This document shows, in pieces, positions 1-5,576 of a stretch of DNA of 6,034 bases (within the stretch, counting starts at the first letter, position 1; the number at the start of each line of letters is the position of its first letter). The notes under the pieces are model-generated. The model did not search any database. It was not told the origin of the DNA and saw only the letters and a program-made list of their open reading frames with translations. Source of the DNA: CAIOSQ01 sp044359885 (GTDB lineage: Bacteria; Pseudomonadota; Alphaproteobacteria; CACIAM-22H2); the NCBI GenBank assembly GCA_044359885.1, contig JBIKLI010000276.1, forward strand, positions 1-6,034, given 5' to 3'. Position numbers and translations under genes: made by a program.

Positions 1-715
1 CGCGCATCGACAGGCAGCCCAGCGCCAGATGCGCCGAGAGCCGCGAGCATGCGCTCGCCCCCGCCGCCGGGCTGGCCATGTCCCGGCGATAGGTCCGGCC
101 GCGCGTCTCGAGGAAGGCGCGCAGCGTCGCGATCGCGACGCTGCGCCCGCCGGCCTGGCGTTCCGGGCAGGGGTCCGGCCCGAGGCCCAGCGCCGCGGCA
201 TCCGGCAGCGCGCCCGGGTCGAGATCGGCGTGCCGCAGTGCCGCGGGGGCAGGGAGCGGTGCGGCGCCCATCATCGCGTCCCACCGCCGCGCCCAGCCGT
301 CGCGCGAACGCAGCGCGCGCCAGACGCCGTGCTGGCGGCATTCGACGAACGGGACGCCGGCCCGGCGCGCCCAGGCGCGCACGGCACGGTCGCGCGCATA
401 GGTCCAGAGCAGCCCGGTCTCCTCGTGCGCGCGCAGCGTGGCGATGCCGTGGCGGCGCCGGATCCCCTCCAGGACGTCGACGGCATCGCCCATGCGCACG
501 ACCAGGCGCGCGCCCCGTCGCGCGAGGCTGGCATCGAGATCGGCGAGGCTCTCGCGCAGGAAATCGAAATGCCGGCCCGACATCTCGGGCTGGGCCCAGA
601 GTTCAGGCTCGACGATGTAGAGCGGCAGGACCGCGCGTCCGCTGGCCGCCGCTTCGGCCAGCGGGGCGTGGTCATGGACGCGCAGGTCGCGCTTGAACCA
701 GACGATCTCCAGCAT
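1..715 (-). CDS. Cryptochrome/deoxyribodipyrimidine photolyase family protein, N-terminal part (cut by left edge)
   Basis: Reading leftward from the ATG at 713-715, the frame stays open to the window edge (238 residues seen; family members are about 450-510 residues). The N-terminus MLEIVWFKRDLRVHDHAPL is the classic start of the photolyase alpha/beta antenna domain, which fills roughly residues 3-135. Family blocks follow: RAHEETGLLWTYARDRAVRA (about 95-114), a SRDGWARRW block near 137-145, then TYRRDMASP (208-216) and ACSRLSAHLALGCLSMR (222-238), the beginning of the helical FAD-binding domain. Members use blue light and FADH- to split UV-induced pyrimidine dimers, or act as light sensors. 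The residues that would separate repair from signalling lie beyond the edge, so I give no gene symbol. No in-frame ATG lies upstream, and the N-terminus matches the family start exactly. The Shine-Dalgarno is weak. The gene lies downstream of the pseudogene on the same strand, with a 62-nt gap. Confidence 0.93.
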   Translation of the reverse strand, partial: MLEIVWFKRDLRVHDHAPLAEAAASGRAVLPLYIVEPELWAQPEMSGRHFDFLRESLADLDASLARRGARLVVRMGDAVDVLEGIRRRHGIATLRAHEETGLLWTYARDRAVRAWARRAGVPFVECRQHGVWRALRSRDGWARRWDAMMGAAPLPAPAALRHADLDPGALPDAAALGLGPDPCPERQAGGRSVAIATLRAFLETRGRTYRRDMASPAAGASACSRLSAHLALGCLSMR

Positions 716-777
716 CGCTGGCCCACGACCTAGAGCGCGCGGCCGGCAGGTCAGCCCCGCCCGCCGGGAAACCGGGA

Positions 778-1150
778 TCACGAGCCGAGCCATGCCAGCC
801 GTTCGATCAGACGTCCCTTCCGCGCGTGGCGCTCGCGTATCTGCCGCAGGCGTCGAGCGAAGTCGTCCTGCGCGCCCCCTTCGCGGGACAGCGCCATCAG
901 ATCCTGGATCGGGGCCGCAGCGCGGCCGTAACCCGCCGGGTTGCCGCGCACGATCTCGCTCTCGATGACTCGCCAGACGCCGTCGCCCCGCCGGGCCCGG
1001 GCGTCGAGACGGGCGCGGCGGGACCGCGCGTCGTCGTCCTCGCGTCGCCGGCACCCGGCCGGACAGCGCCCGGAGGGCTGCCTGGTCCGCTCAGGTCAGC
1101 GGTCGGTCGATCGACTGGAACCCGTCGTATCGCTACTCGCTCATGGTCAT
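778..1150 (-). pseudogene. Decayed remnant of a larger conserved protein (N-terminus and C-terminus kept, middle lost)
   Basis: No intact gene spans this gap, but two coding fragments do. Fragment A starts at ATG 1148-1150 (or 1142-1144) and reads MTMSE, stop (TAG, 1133-1135), RYDGFQSIDRPLT, stop (TGA, 1091-1093), ADQAALRALSGRVPATR, to about 1040. Fragment B, in a different frame, is open from 1095 to the stop at 778-780 and lacks any ATG. Its protein-like part begins near 1030 and contains WRVIESEIVRGNPAGYGRAA, then DDFARRLRQIRERHARKG and a short LIERLAWL end. From memory, A resembles the conserved start (MSEY..Y.F.A.DRPLT..E.AALRALS.RA) and B the conserved C-terminus (..NPA.Y..A..L..DL...F..RL..LR.RHARK..L..RL) of one uncharacterised family of several hundred residues, possibly linked to SWIM zinc-finger proteins. 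I could not run a search. Two stops, a frame change and a missing interior make a functional product unlikely. The start overlaps the stop of the M24 gene (ATGA), so the intact ancestor was probably its translationally coupled neighbour. Confidence 0.66.
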
Positions 1151-2277
1151 GGCGTCACGATCAACGCACGCGGATAGCGGGTGAGGCGCTCATGGCCGCC
1201 GGGGGTCACGGCGATGGTTTCCGAGAAGCCGAAGCTGTCGGCCAGGACATAGGTGTGGAAGACCATCCCTTCCTCGAAGCACCAGGTGGCGCCCGGGGCG
1301 GCTTCCAGCGCCTCGCCGCCCACCGGGGGCATCATCAGGCCGATCGAATAGAAGGTCTTGTTCGTGTAGTCCTTGCGCAGGCCCGCCCCCAGGATGCCGT
1401 CGCGGTAGATGCGATCGGGGACCGCGGCGGCGACGCCCGGCCGGACCGCGGCCAGTGCGGCGTCCTGGATGGCGATGATGGTCTCGAGCTTGCGCCGCTC
1501 GTCTTCGGTGGCGCGACCGATCTTGATCGTACGCATGAAGCGCGCGTGATAGTGGCGCACCGCGGGCGTGCATTCGCATTGCAGCGTGTCGCCCGTCTCC
1601 AGCACGCGGTCGGTGAAGCCGCCATGCAGATGGAAGGCGCGCTCGCCGCTGGACAGCGGGCCGGGGCCCGGGTGGTCGCTGCCGGCGCGGATCATCGCCG
1701 CGACGATCTCCGCCGCGACCTCGCGCTCCGAGACCCCGGCGCGCGCCGTCGCCACGGCCGCGGTCATGCCGGCCTCGGCGGCGCGCGCCGCACGTCGCTG
1801 ATAGTCGATCTCGGCCGGCGACTTGACGAAGCGCAGCCGCGCGACGAGGTCGCCTGCGTCGACGAAGACGCGGTCGGGAAAGGCCGCCTTCAGCTTCTCC
1901 CAGCGCTCGGCGTTGAGCTGCCAGGCGGACATCTCGACCGCCACGCGGCCGCCCGCACCCAGCCGGCGGCGCAGGAACTCGGCGGCGACGGCGAAGCGGT
2001 CGTCGCCGTCGGACCAGGTCGCGTTGTCCGCGTAGACGCAGGTCGTGTCGAGATAGTAGCGCGCGACATCGCGGCACAGCACGCCGGGCTCGCCCGTGGC
2101 CGGCACCAGCGCGAACTGGAAGGTCGAGTAGCCGCGGGTGAAGAACCCGGTGAGCCAGGTGACCGATTCCGGCTGGAAGGCGATCAGCGCGTCGACCCCG
2201 CGGCGGCGCAGCTCGGCCTGCACGCGCGCCACGCGCGCATGGTACTCGCTGGCGTCGAACCAGGATGCCCGGGCCAT
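1147..2277 (-). CDS. M24 family protein of the creatinase / ectoine-hydrolase (DoeA) type
   Basis: A 376-residue protein with the two-domain creatinase architecture: an N-terminal creatinase_N-like domain (about 10-150, with VTWLTGFFTRGY at 39-50), the linker VKSPAEI (151-157), and a C-terminal pita-bread catalytic domain (about 158-370). Ordinary M24 aminopeptidases and prolidases bind two metals with Asp, Asp, His, Glu, Glu. Here the first Asp region reads LQCECTP (232-238) and the second YHARFMRT (243-250). The usual HGIGL box is YSIGLMMPP (310-318) and the usual TIEPG box is HTYVL (341-345). Only the last Glu (E353 in GFSETIAVT) is kept. YHA..xRT and YSIGL..PP resemble creatinase and ectoine hydrolase DoeA, which cleave small amide or guanidino compounds rather than peptides. 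Substrate unknown; probably cytoplasmic, with no signal peptide. The ATG is 15 nt past the upstream amidotransferase stop codon, and GAGGGG overlapping that stop is the likely ribosome site. Confidence 0.88.
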   Translation of the reverse strand: MARASWFDASEYHARVARVQAELRRRGVDALIAFQPESVTWLTGFFTRGYSTFQFALVPATGEPGVLCRDVARYYLDTTCVYADNATWSDGDDRFAVAAEFLRRRLGAGGRVAVEMSAWQLNAERWEKLKAAFPDRVFVDAGDLVARLRFVKSPAEIDYQRRAARAAEAGMTAAVATARAGVSEREVAAEIVAAMIRAGSDHPGPGPLSSGERAFHLHGGFTDRVLETGDTLQCECTPAVRHYHARFMRTIKIGRATEDERRKLETIIAIQDAALAAVRPGVAAAVPDRIYRDGILGAGLRKDYTNKTFYSIGLMMPPVGGEALEAAPGATWCFEEGMVFHTYVLADSFGFSETIAVTPGGHERLTRYPRALIVTP

Positions 2278-2292
2278 GTCCGGTGCCGCCCC

Positions 2293-3003
2293 TCAGGCCG
2301 CGGCGAGGCGGCCGGCGCGCGCCTCGCTCATGAAATTGGCGAGCATCGTCTTGGCCTCGTCGGCGTCGACGGCGCGGCGCTTGAGCGCCTCGACATCGGC
2401 GCCATCGGCCTCCAGCCGCGCGCGGCTGAGTTCGAACCAGGCGCGAGCCTGGGCGGCGTCGACCTCGGGATGGCCCTGGATGCCCCATGCCGGGTGGCGC
2501 CGGTGCTTCCAGACATGGTTGGGGCAGTCGGGGGAGCTGGCGAGGATCTGCATGTCCGGATGGCCGGCGCGAACCTCGTCGTTGTGCCAGACGAACATCT
2601 CGACCGTCGGCCCCAGGTCGCGCGCGACCGGATCGGCACGCGCGGCGTCGGCGACGTCGAGATGCAGATAGCCGACCTCGCAGGCGGGCCGGCGGAAGAC
2701 CTGGTCGCGGCCGCACAGCGCCGAGCCCAGGATCTGGCTGCCGAAGCAGATGCCCAGCATCGGCACGCCGCGCCCGGCGAGGTCGCGCAGCAGCTCGTGC
2801 TCGCGATGGATCCAGGCGATGTCCTCGTAGGCGCCGTGCGGGCTGCCCGAGACGAAGCAGGCGCCGTAGCCGTCCGCGGAATCGGGGAACTGGCCGTCAT
2901 AGGCCCAGCGGATGTCGACATCGAACCCGGCCGCGGCGAAGCGTTCCTCCAGGCCGGACACGGAGCGCGGGCGCGGCCCGTTCTGCAGATAGAGTAGCTT
3001 CAT
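2293..3003 (-). CDS. Class I glutamine amidotransferase, stand-alone (GMP-synthase-like GATase1 fold)
   Basis: A 236-residue single-domain protein. The nucleophile is C86 in MLGICFGSQILG, the oxyanion strand is CFVSGSPHGAYED (49-61), and the His-Glu pair is H178/E180 in WGIQGHPEV, so the Cys-His-Glu triad is complete. Family members hydrolyse glutamine or gamma-glutamyl amides. Free-standing members act either with a separate synthetase or as gamma-glutamyl hydrolases, and the sequence alone does not say which. No synthetase is visible in the window. The start is ATG 3001-3003, because GGAGGGAGA (3011-3019) sits about 10 nt upstream and MKLLYLQNGP is a normal first beta strand; a longer frame back to 3258 would run through the divergent promoter region. 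It is first in a tight minus-strand cluster with the M24 protein, which suggests joint processing of an amide-bearing nitrogen compound (inference). Cytoplasmic. Confidence 0.9.
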   Translation of the reverse strand: MKLLYLQNGPRPRSVSGLEERFAAAGFDVDIRWAYDGQFPDSADGYGACFVSGSPHGAYEDIAWIHREHELLRDLAGRGVPMLGICFGSQILGSALCGRDQVFRRPACEVGYLHLDVADAARADPVARDLGPTVEMFVWHNDEVRAGHPDMQILASSPDCPNHVWKHRRHPAWGIQGHPEVDAAQARAWFELSRARLEADGADVEALKRRAVDADEAKTMLANFMSEARAGRLAAA

Positions 3004-3030
3004 GCGCCGGTCTCCCTCCAAGGCGGGGCG

Positions 3031-3060
3031 ATAATCGGAAAAACGCGCCACCGGGCGCAA
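3031..3060 (-). promoter_or_regulatory. Candidate sigma-70-like promoter for the amidotransferase/M24 operon
   Basis: On the minus strand TTGCGC (3055-3060) and GATTAT (3031-3036) are separated by 18 nt. Each matches the consensus only partly (3/6 and 4/6), but the stretch is the only AT-rich segment in this intergenic region and lies just upstream of the strong Shine-Dalgarno at 3011-3019. No experimental support. Confidence 0.35.
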
Positions 3061-3075
3061 CCCCGATCGCGACCG

Positions 3076-3111
3076 CGCGACGCATGCGGGGCATGCGGTC
3101 GGCGCGTCGCG
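3076..3111. repeat. Nested inverted repeat in the divergent intergenic region (possible operator)
   Basis: The outer arms CGCGACGC (3076-3083) and GCGTCGCG (3104-3111) are perfect 8-nt inverted copies. Inside lies CGCATGC-GGG-GCATGCG (3081-3097), a 7-bp perfect stem with a 3-nt spacer that contains two copies of the palindrome GCATGC. An alternative fold pairs CGACGCATGC (3078-3087) with GCATGC-g-GTCG (3091-3101), leaving one bulge. It sits between the divergently transcribed amidotransferase and dienelactone hydrolase genes and has no U-tract, so a protein-binding site is more likely than a terminator. High GC makes such repeats easier to find by chance. Confidence 0.4.
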
Positions 3112-3177
3112 GCCGGTGGTCGCGCCGGCGCGGCGAACCATACTGATGCTGTGCCTTTTCGGCGCGACGCTTCCCGC

Positions 3178-3185
3178 AAGAAGGA
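3178..3185 (+). promoter_or_regulatory. Ribosome binding site of the dienelactone hydrolase gene
   Basis: AAGAAGGA lies 8 nt before the ATG at 3194. It decides the start in favour of 3194 over an in-frame ATG at 3116, and the 3194 start also gives a clean Tat signal peptide. Confidence 0.75.
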
Positions 3186-3193
3186 TCCGATCC

Positions 3194-4063
3194 ATGCCCG
3201 ACGACTCCCACAAGTCGCTTTTTCCGCCCGCCGAGCGGCTCGGCAGGCGCGGTTTCATCGGCGCCTCGGCGCTGGCCGGCTACACGCTGGCGGCCGGCCC
3301 GGTCCAGGCGCAGACGGTGATCCGCACCGACACCGCGGGGCTGGTCGCCGGCGATGTCGCGATCCCCACCGCCACGGGTCCGATGGGGGGCTATCGCGCA
3401 AAGCCCGCGACGGCCGAAAGACCGCCCGTGGTCGTCGTGATGATGGAGGTCTTCGGCCTTCATGAGTGGATCAAGGATGTCTGCCGGCGCTTCGCCAAGG
3501 CAGGGTATCTGGCCGTCGCGCCCGACTATTATTTCCGTCAGGGCAAGCTCGACGGCGCGACCGATTTCCAGACCCAGATCGCGCCCATCGTCATGCGCAA
3601 GCCCGACGACGAACTGATCACGGACATCGACGCCTCGATCGCCTTCGCCGCCGCCGACGGCGGCGACGCCGCGCGGGTCGGCGTCACCGGGTTCTGTCGC
3701 GGCGGCCGCAACGCGATCGTCTATGCCGCCGAAGGCACGCGGGCGCGCGCGGCGGTCGCGTGGTACGGCGGAAATCTCACCACCACCAACGAATTCCTCA
3801 ATCGCCGGCCGGTCGATGTCGCCGCCCGGATCCGCATGCCGCTGCTCGGTCTCTATGCCGGCGACGATCCGGGGATCCCGCCGGACCAGGTCGAACTGCT
3901 CAAGGCGGCGCTGGCCCGGTCAGGGCAGAAATGGGAGATGATCGTCTATCCGGGGGCCAAGCACGGCTTCCTCGCCGACTACCGCGCCTCCTACAGCGCC
4001 GAGGCATCGGCGGCCGCCTGGCCGCGCTGCCTTGCCTGGTTCAAGGATCACGGGGTCGGCTGA
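3194..4063 (+). CDS. Dienelactone hydrolase family protein, Tat-exported
   Basis: A 289-residue alpha/beta hydrolase. Residues 1-39 form a twin-arginine signal: RR at 18-19 in GRRGFIGASALAGYTLAAGP, then VQA, with likely cleavage between A39 and Q40, so the mature enzyme should work in the periplasm. Family landmarks follow in order: the conserved Glu E85 in VVMMEVFGLHEW, RRFAKAGYLAVAPDYYFRQG (98-117), the nucleophile elbow GFCRGG with C168, D225 in LYAGDDPGIP, and H257 in YPGAKHGFL. The Cys-Asp-His triad is therefore intact. Classic dienelactone hydrolases open dienelactone in chlorocatechol breakdown, but exported homologues like this one are widespread and their substrates mostly unknown, so only esterase/lactonase-type hydrolysis is safe. 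One oddity is that the position after the nucleophile is Arg (GFCRGG), where Trp is common in relatives. The gene is monocistronic, divergent from the amidotransferase and convergent with rpmB. Confidence 0.92.
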   Translation: MPDDSHKSLFPPAERLGRRGFIGASALAGYTLAAGPVQAQTVIRTDTAGLVAGDVAIPTATGPMGGYRAKPATAERPPVVVVMMEVFGLHEWIKDVCRRFAKAGYLAVAPDYYFRQGKLDGATDFQTQIAPIVMRKPDDELITDIDASIAFAAADGGDAARVGVTGFCRGGRNAIVYAAEGTRARAAVAWYGGNLTTTNEFLNRRPVDVAARIRMPLLGLYAGDDPGIPPDQVELLKAALARSGQKWEMIVYPGAKHGFLADYRASYSAEASAAAWPRCLAWFKDHGVG

Positions 4064-4098
4064 CGCCGGCCGCGCGGGCGCAGAAGCGACCCGAAAGG

Positions 4099-4134
4099 AA
4101 AAAGGCCGTCGCGCATTCGCGCGACGGCCTTTTT
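4099..4134. terminator. Bidirectional intrinsic terminator between the hydrolase gene and rpmB
   Basis: AAAAAGGCCGTCGCGC (4099-4114) and its exact reverse complement (4119-4134) form a 16-bp perfect stem with the loop ATTC. The core is 11 GC-rich pairs; the outer five A-T pairs give a U-tract in either direction. It starts 36 nt past the hydrolase stop and ends 33 nt past the rpmB stop, so a single element serves both converging genes. Confidence 0.93.
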
Positions 4135-4166
4135 CGATCCTGCGTCCGGCGCCGGATCGGCGACGG

Positions 4167-4472
4167 TCAGGCCGCGGCGGCCGCTGCCTTGCGTGCCTGC
4201 GCGCGCGCGATCCGCACCCGCAGGCGCGCGAGCGAAGGATCCAGCTTGGTCTTGGCCTGGCCCATGATCCAGGAATCGATGCCGCCGGCGGCCTCGATCG
4301 TGCGCAGGCCGCTGGTCGACAGCCGGATCTGGACGCTGGCGCCCAGCGCATCGGACAGCAGCGAGGCCATCTGGAGATTGGGCAGGAAGCGCCGCTTGGT
4401 CTTGTTGTTGGCGTGGCTGACATTCCTGCCGACCAGGATCGTCTTGCCGGTGACGGCGCAGCGACGGGACAT
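4167..4472 (-). CDS. rpmB: 50S ribosomal protein L28
   Basis: A 101-residue basic protein of the large ribosomal subunit. The N-terminus MSRRCAVTGKTILVGRNVSH (1-20), followed by ANNKTKRRFLPNLQ, is the diagnostic bacterial L28 block. The central TSGLRTIEAAGGID matches the L28 family, and the length fits the alphaproteobacterial form. The C-terminus ends in a short tail of Ala residues, which is variable in the family. Only C5 of a possible zinc-binding set is present, so this is a zinc-free type. The start ATG (4470-4472) has AAGGA (4481-4485) 8 nt upstream. It is convergent with the hydrolase gene and lies 88 nt downstream of meaB, with its own promoter in that gap. No rpmG (L33) follows, unlike the rpmB-rpmG pair of enterobacteria. 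Confidence 0.98.
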   Translation of the reverse strand: MSRRCAVTGKTILVGRNVSHANNKTKRRFLPNLQMASLLSDALGASVQIRLSTSGLRTIEAAGGIDSWIMGQAKTKLDPSLARLRVRIARAQARKAAAAAA

Positions 4473-4501
4473 CGCGGGATTCCTTCGATCTTGACGCGGA
4501 C

Positions 4502-4523
4502 CGGGGACCGCGCGGGTACCCCG
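4502..4523 (-). promoter_or_regulatory. Stem-loop in the rpmB 5' leader
   Basis: On the minus strand CGGGG-T-ACC, a CGCGC loop, then GGT-CCCCG form an 8-bp stem with one bulged U. It falls between the predicted transcription start (about 4529) and the rpmB ribosome site (4481-4485). Ribosomal protein leaders often carry structures for feedback control, but no known L28 regulator motif is recognised here, and in DNA this GC-rich such a stem can be incidental. Confidence 0.4.
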
Positions 4524-4535
4524 AAACGAGGCGCG

Positions 4536-4564
4536 TGTTTAAGCGAGGCCGCGCGGCGGGTCAA
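4536..4564 (-). promoter_or_regulatory. Sigma-70-type promoter of rpmB
   Basis: TTGACC (4559-4564; 5/6 to consensus) and TAAACA (4536-4541) are separated by exactly 17 nt on the minus strand, and would start transcription near 4529 with a leader of about 57 nt. The -35 box overlaps the TGA stop codon of meaB (4561-4563). AT-rich hexamers at correct spacing are rare in this DNA, which raises confidence. Confidence 0.65.
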
Positions 4565-5574
4565 GCCTCGCCGGGCCGGCGGTGCCGGAAGGCCGCCAGG
4601 ATCTGCGCCGCGGCCGCCATCGGCGACACCTTGCCGGCGGCGACCCCGGCCTCCAGTCCCGGCAGCATCGCGGCCACACCGGGGTCGGCGCCCAGTTCGG
4701 CGCGCAGGCCGCCCTCGATCTCGCGCCACATCCAGGCGACGGCCTGGCGGGCGCGCCGTTCGGCAAGTCGAGGCGCGCCCAGCGCGGCACGGAAGGCGCC
4801 GACCGCCTCCCAGACCGCGTCCAGCCCGATGCCGTTCAGTGCCGAGACCTGCAGCACCGGCGGTGTCCATCCGGCGTGGGCCGGCCGCAGCAGCCCGATG
4901 GCCGCGCGGTATTCGGCGGCGGCGCGCCCCGCCGCGGCCGCGAGATCGCCGTCGGCCTTGTTCACGACCACGATGTCGGCGATCTCGACGATGCCCTTCT
5001 TGATCCCCTGCAATTCGTCACCGCCGCCCGGCGGCAGCAGCAGCAGCAGCAGGTCGACCATGTCCGCGACCGCCACTTCGGACTGGCCGACGCCCACGGT
5101 TTCGACGATCACGATGTCGAAGCCGGCCGCCTCGCAGATCAGACCGGCTTCGCGGGTGCGCCGCGCGACGCCGCCCAGCGTCCCAGCGGCGGGCGAGGGG
5201 CGGATGAAGGCGCGCTCGTCGCGCGACAGCGCGGCCATGCGCGTCTTGTCGCCCAGGATCGAGCCGCCGGTGACCGGGGAGGAGGGGTCGACCGCCAGCA
5301 CCGCCGGGCGATGGCCGCGGCCGATCAGGAAGAGCCCGAACGCCTCGATGAAGGTCGACTTGCCGACCCCAGGCGCGCCGGAAATCCCGATGCGGACCGA
5401 ATTGCCGGTCCGCGGCATCAGCAAGGACAGCAACTGGTCGGCGGCGGCGCGGTGATCTGTCCGCCGCGATTCGACCAGGGTGATGGCGCGGGCCAGATCC
5501 CGGCGTCCGCCGGCCGCGATCCCGGCCGCCAGCTCCGCCGGATCCGGCGGCGCCGGGATCCGGCCGCTGGCCAT
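4561..5574 (-). CDS. meaB: Methylmalonyl-CoA mutase-associated GTPase MeaB
   Basis: A 337-residue G3E-class P-loop GTPase (MeaB/ArgK/MMAA). It gates adenosylcobalamin delivery to methylmalonyl-CoA mutase and protects that enzyme from inactivation, so it serves propionyl-CoA use or the ethylmalonyl-CoA pathway. Visible motifs: Walker A GAPGVGKST (66-74), AVDPSSPVTGGSILGDKTRM (94-113), the switch region VETVGVGQSEV (157-167), GDELQGIKKGIVEIADIVVV (185-204), the guanine-specificity motif NKAD (205-208) and SALNG (244-248). All nucleotide-binding motifs are intact. Six consecutive Leu (175-180) are all CTG. The ATG at 5572-5574 begins 2 nt after the accA stop. A GTG two codons upstream (5578-5580) overlaps that stop as GTGA and has AAGGG 6 nt before it, so it is an equally credible start giving 339 residues. 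No mutase gene is in the window. Confidence 0.95.
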   Translation of the reverse strand: MASGRIPAPPDPAELAAGIAAGGRRDLARAITLVESRRTDHRAAADQLLSLLMPRTGNSVRIGISGAPGVGKSTFIEAFGLFLIGRGHRPAVLAVDPSSPVTGGSILGDKTRMAALSRDERAFIRPSPAAGTLGGVARRTREAGLICEAAGFDIVIVETVGVGQSEVAVADMVDLLLLLLPPGGGDELQGIKKGIVEIADIVVVNKADGDLAAAAGRAAAEYRAAIGLLRPAHAGWTPPVLQVSALNGIGLDAVWEAVGAFRAALGAPRLAERRARQAVAWMWREIEGGLRAELGADPGVAAMLPGLEAGVAAGKVSPMAAAAQILAAFRHRRPGEA

Positions 5575-5576
5575 CG

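Noticed and set aside
29..733. Plus-strand open frames near the left edge
   Set aside because: The minus strand carries a clear photolyase-family reading over the same bases.
1106..1115. Perfect palindrome GTCGATCGAC as an operator or recombination site
   Set aside because: It falls inside the N-terminal pseudogene fragment, where it simply encodes part of FQSIDRP; CGATCG-type words are common in this GC-rich DNA.
826..2997. Long plus-strand open frame (723 codons) across the M24 and amidotransferase genes
   Set aside because: It is antisense to two well-supported genes, has no recognisable motif, is rich in Arg, Gly, Ala and Asp, and reflects the scarcity of stop codons in very GC-rich DNA.
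3139..3144. CATACT as the -10 box of the dienelactone hydrolase promoter
   Set aside because: No acceptable -35 hexamer lies 16-18 nt upstream, so it could not be supported as a promoter.
3116..3193. Upstream in-frame ATG (3116) as the start of the dienelactone hydrolase
   Set aside because: It would place 26 extra residues before the Tat signal, has no Shine-Dalgarno, and competes with the well-placed AAGAAGGA before 3194.
3004..3258. N-terminal extension of the amidotransferase frame to 3258
   Set aside because: It runs through the divergent regulatory region and into the hydrolase gene; the start at 3003 has a strong Shine-Dalgarno and a normal first beta strand.
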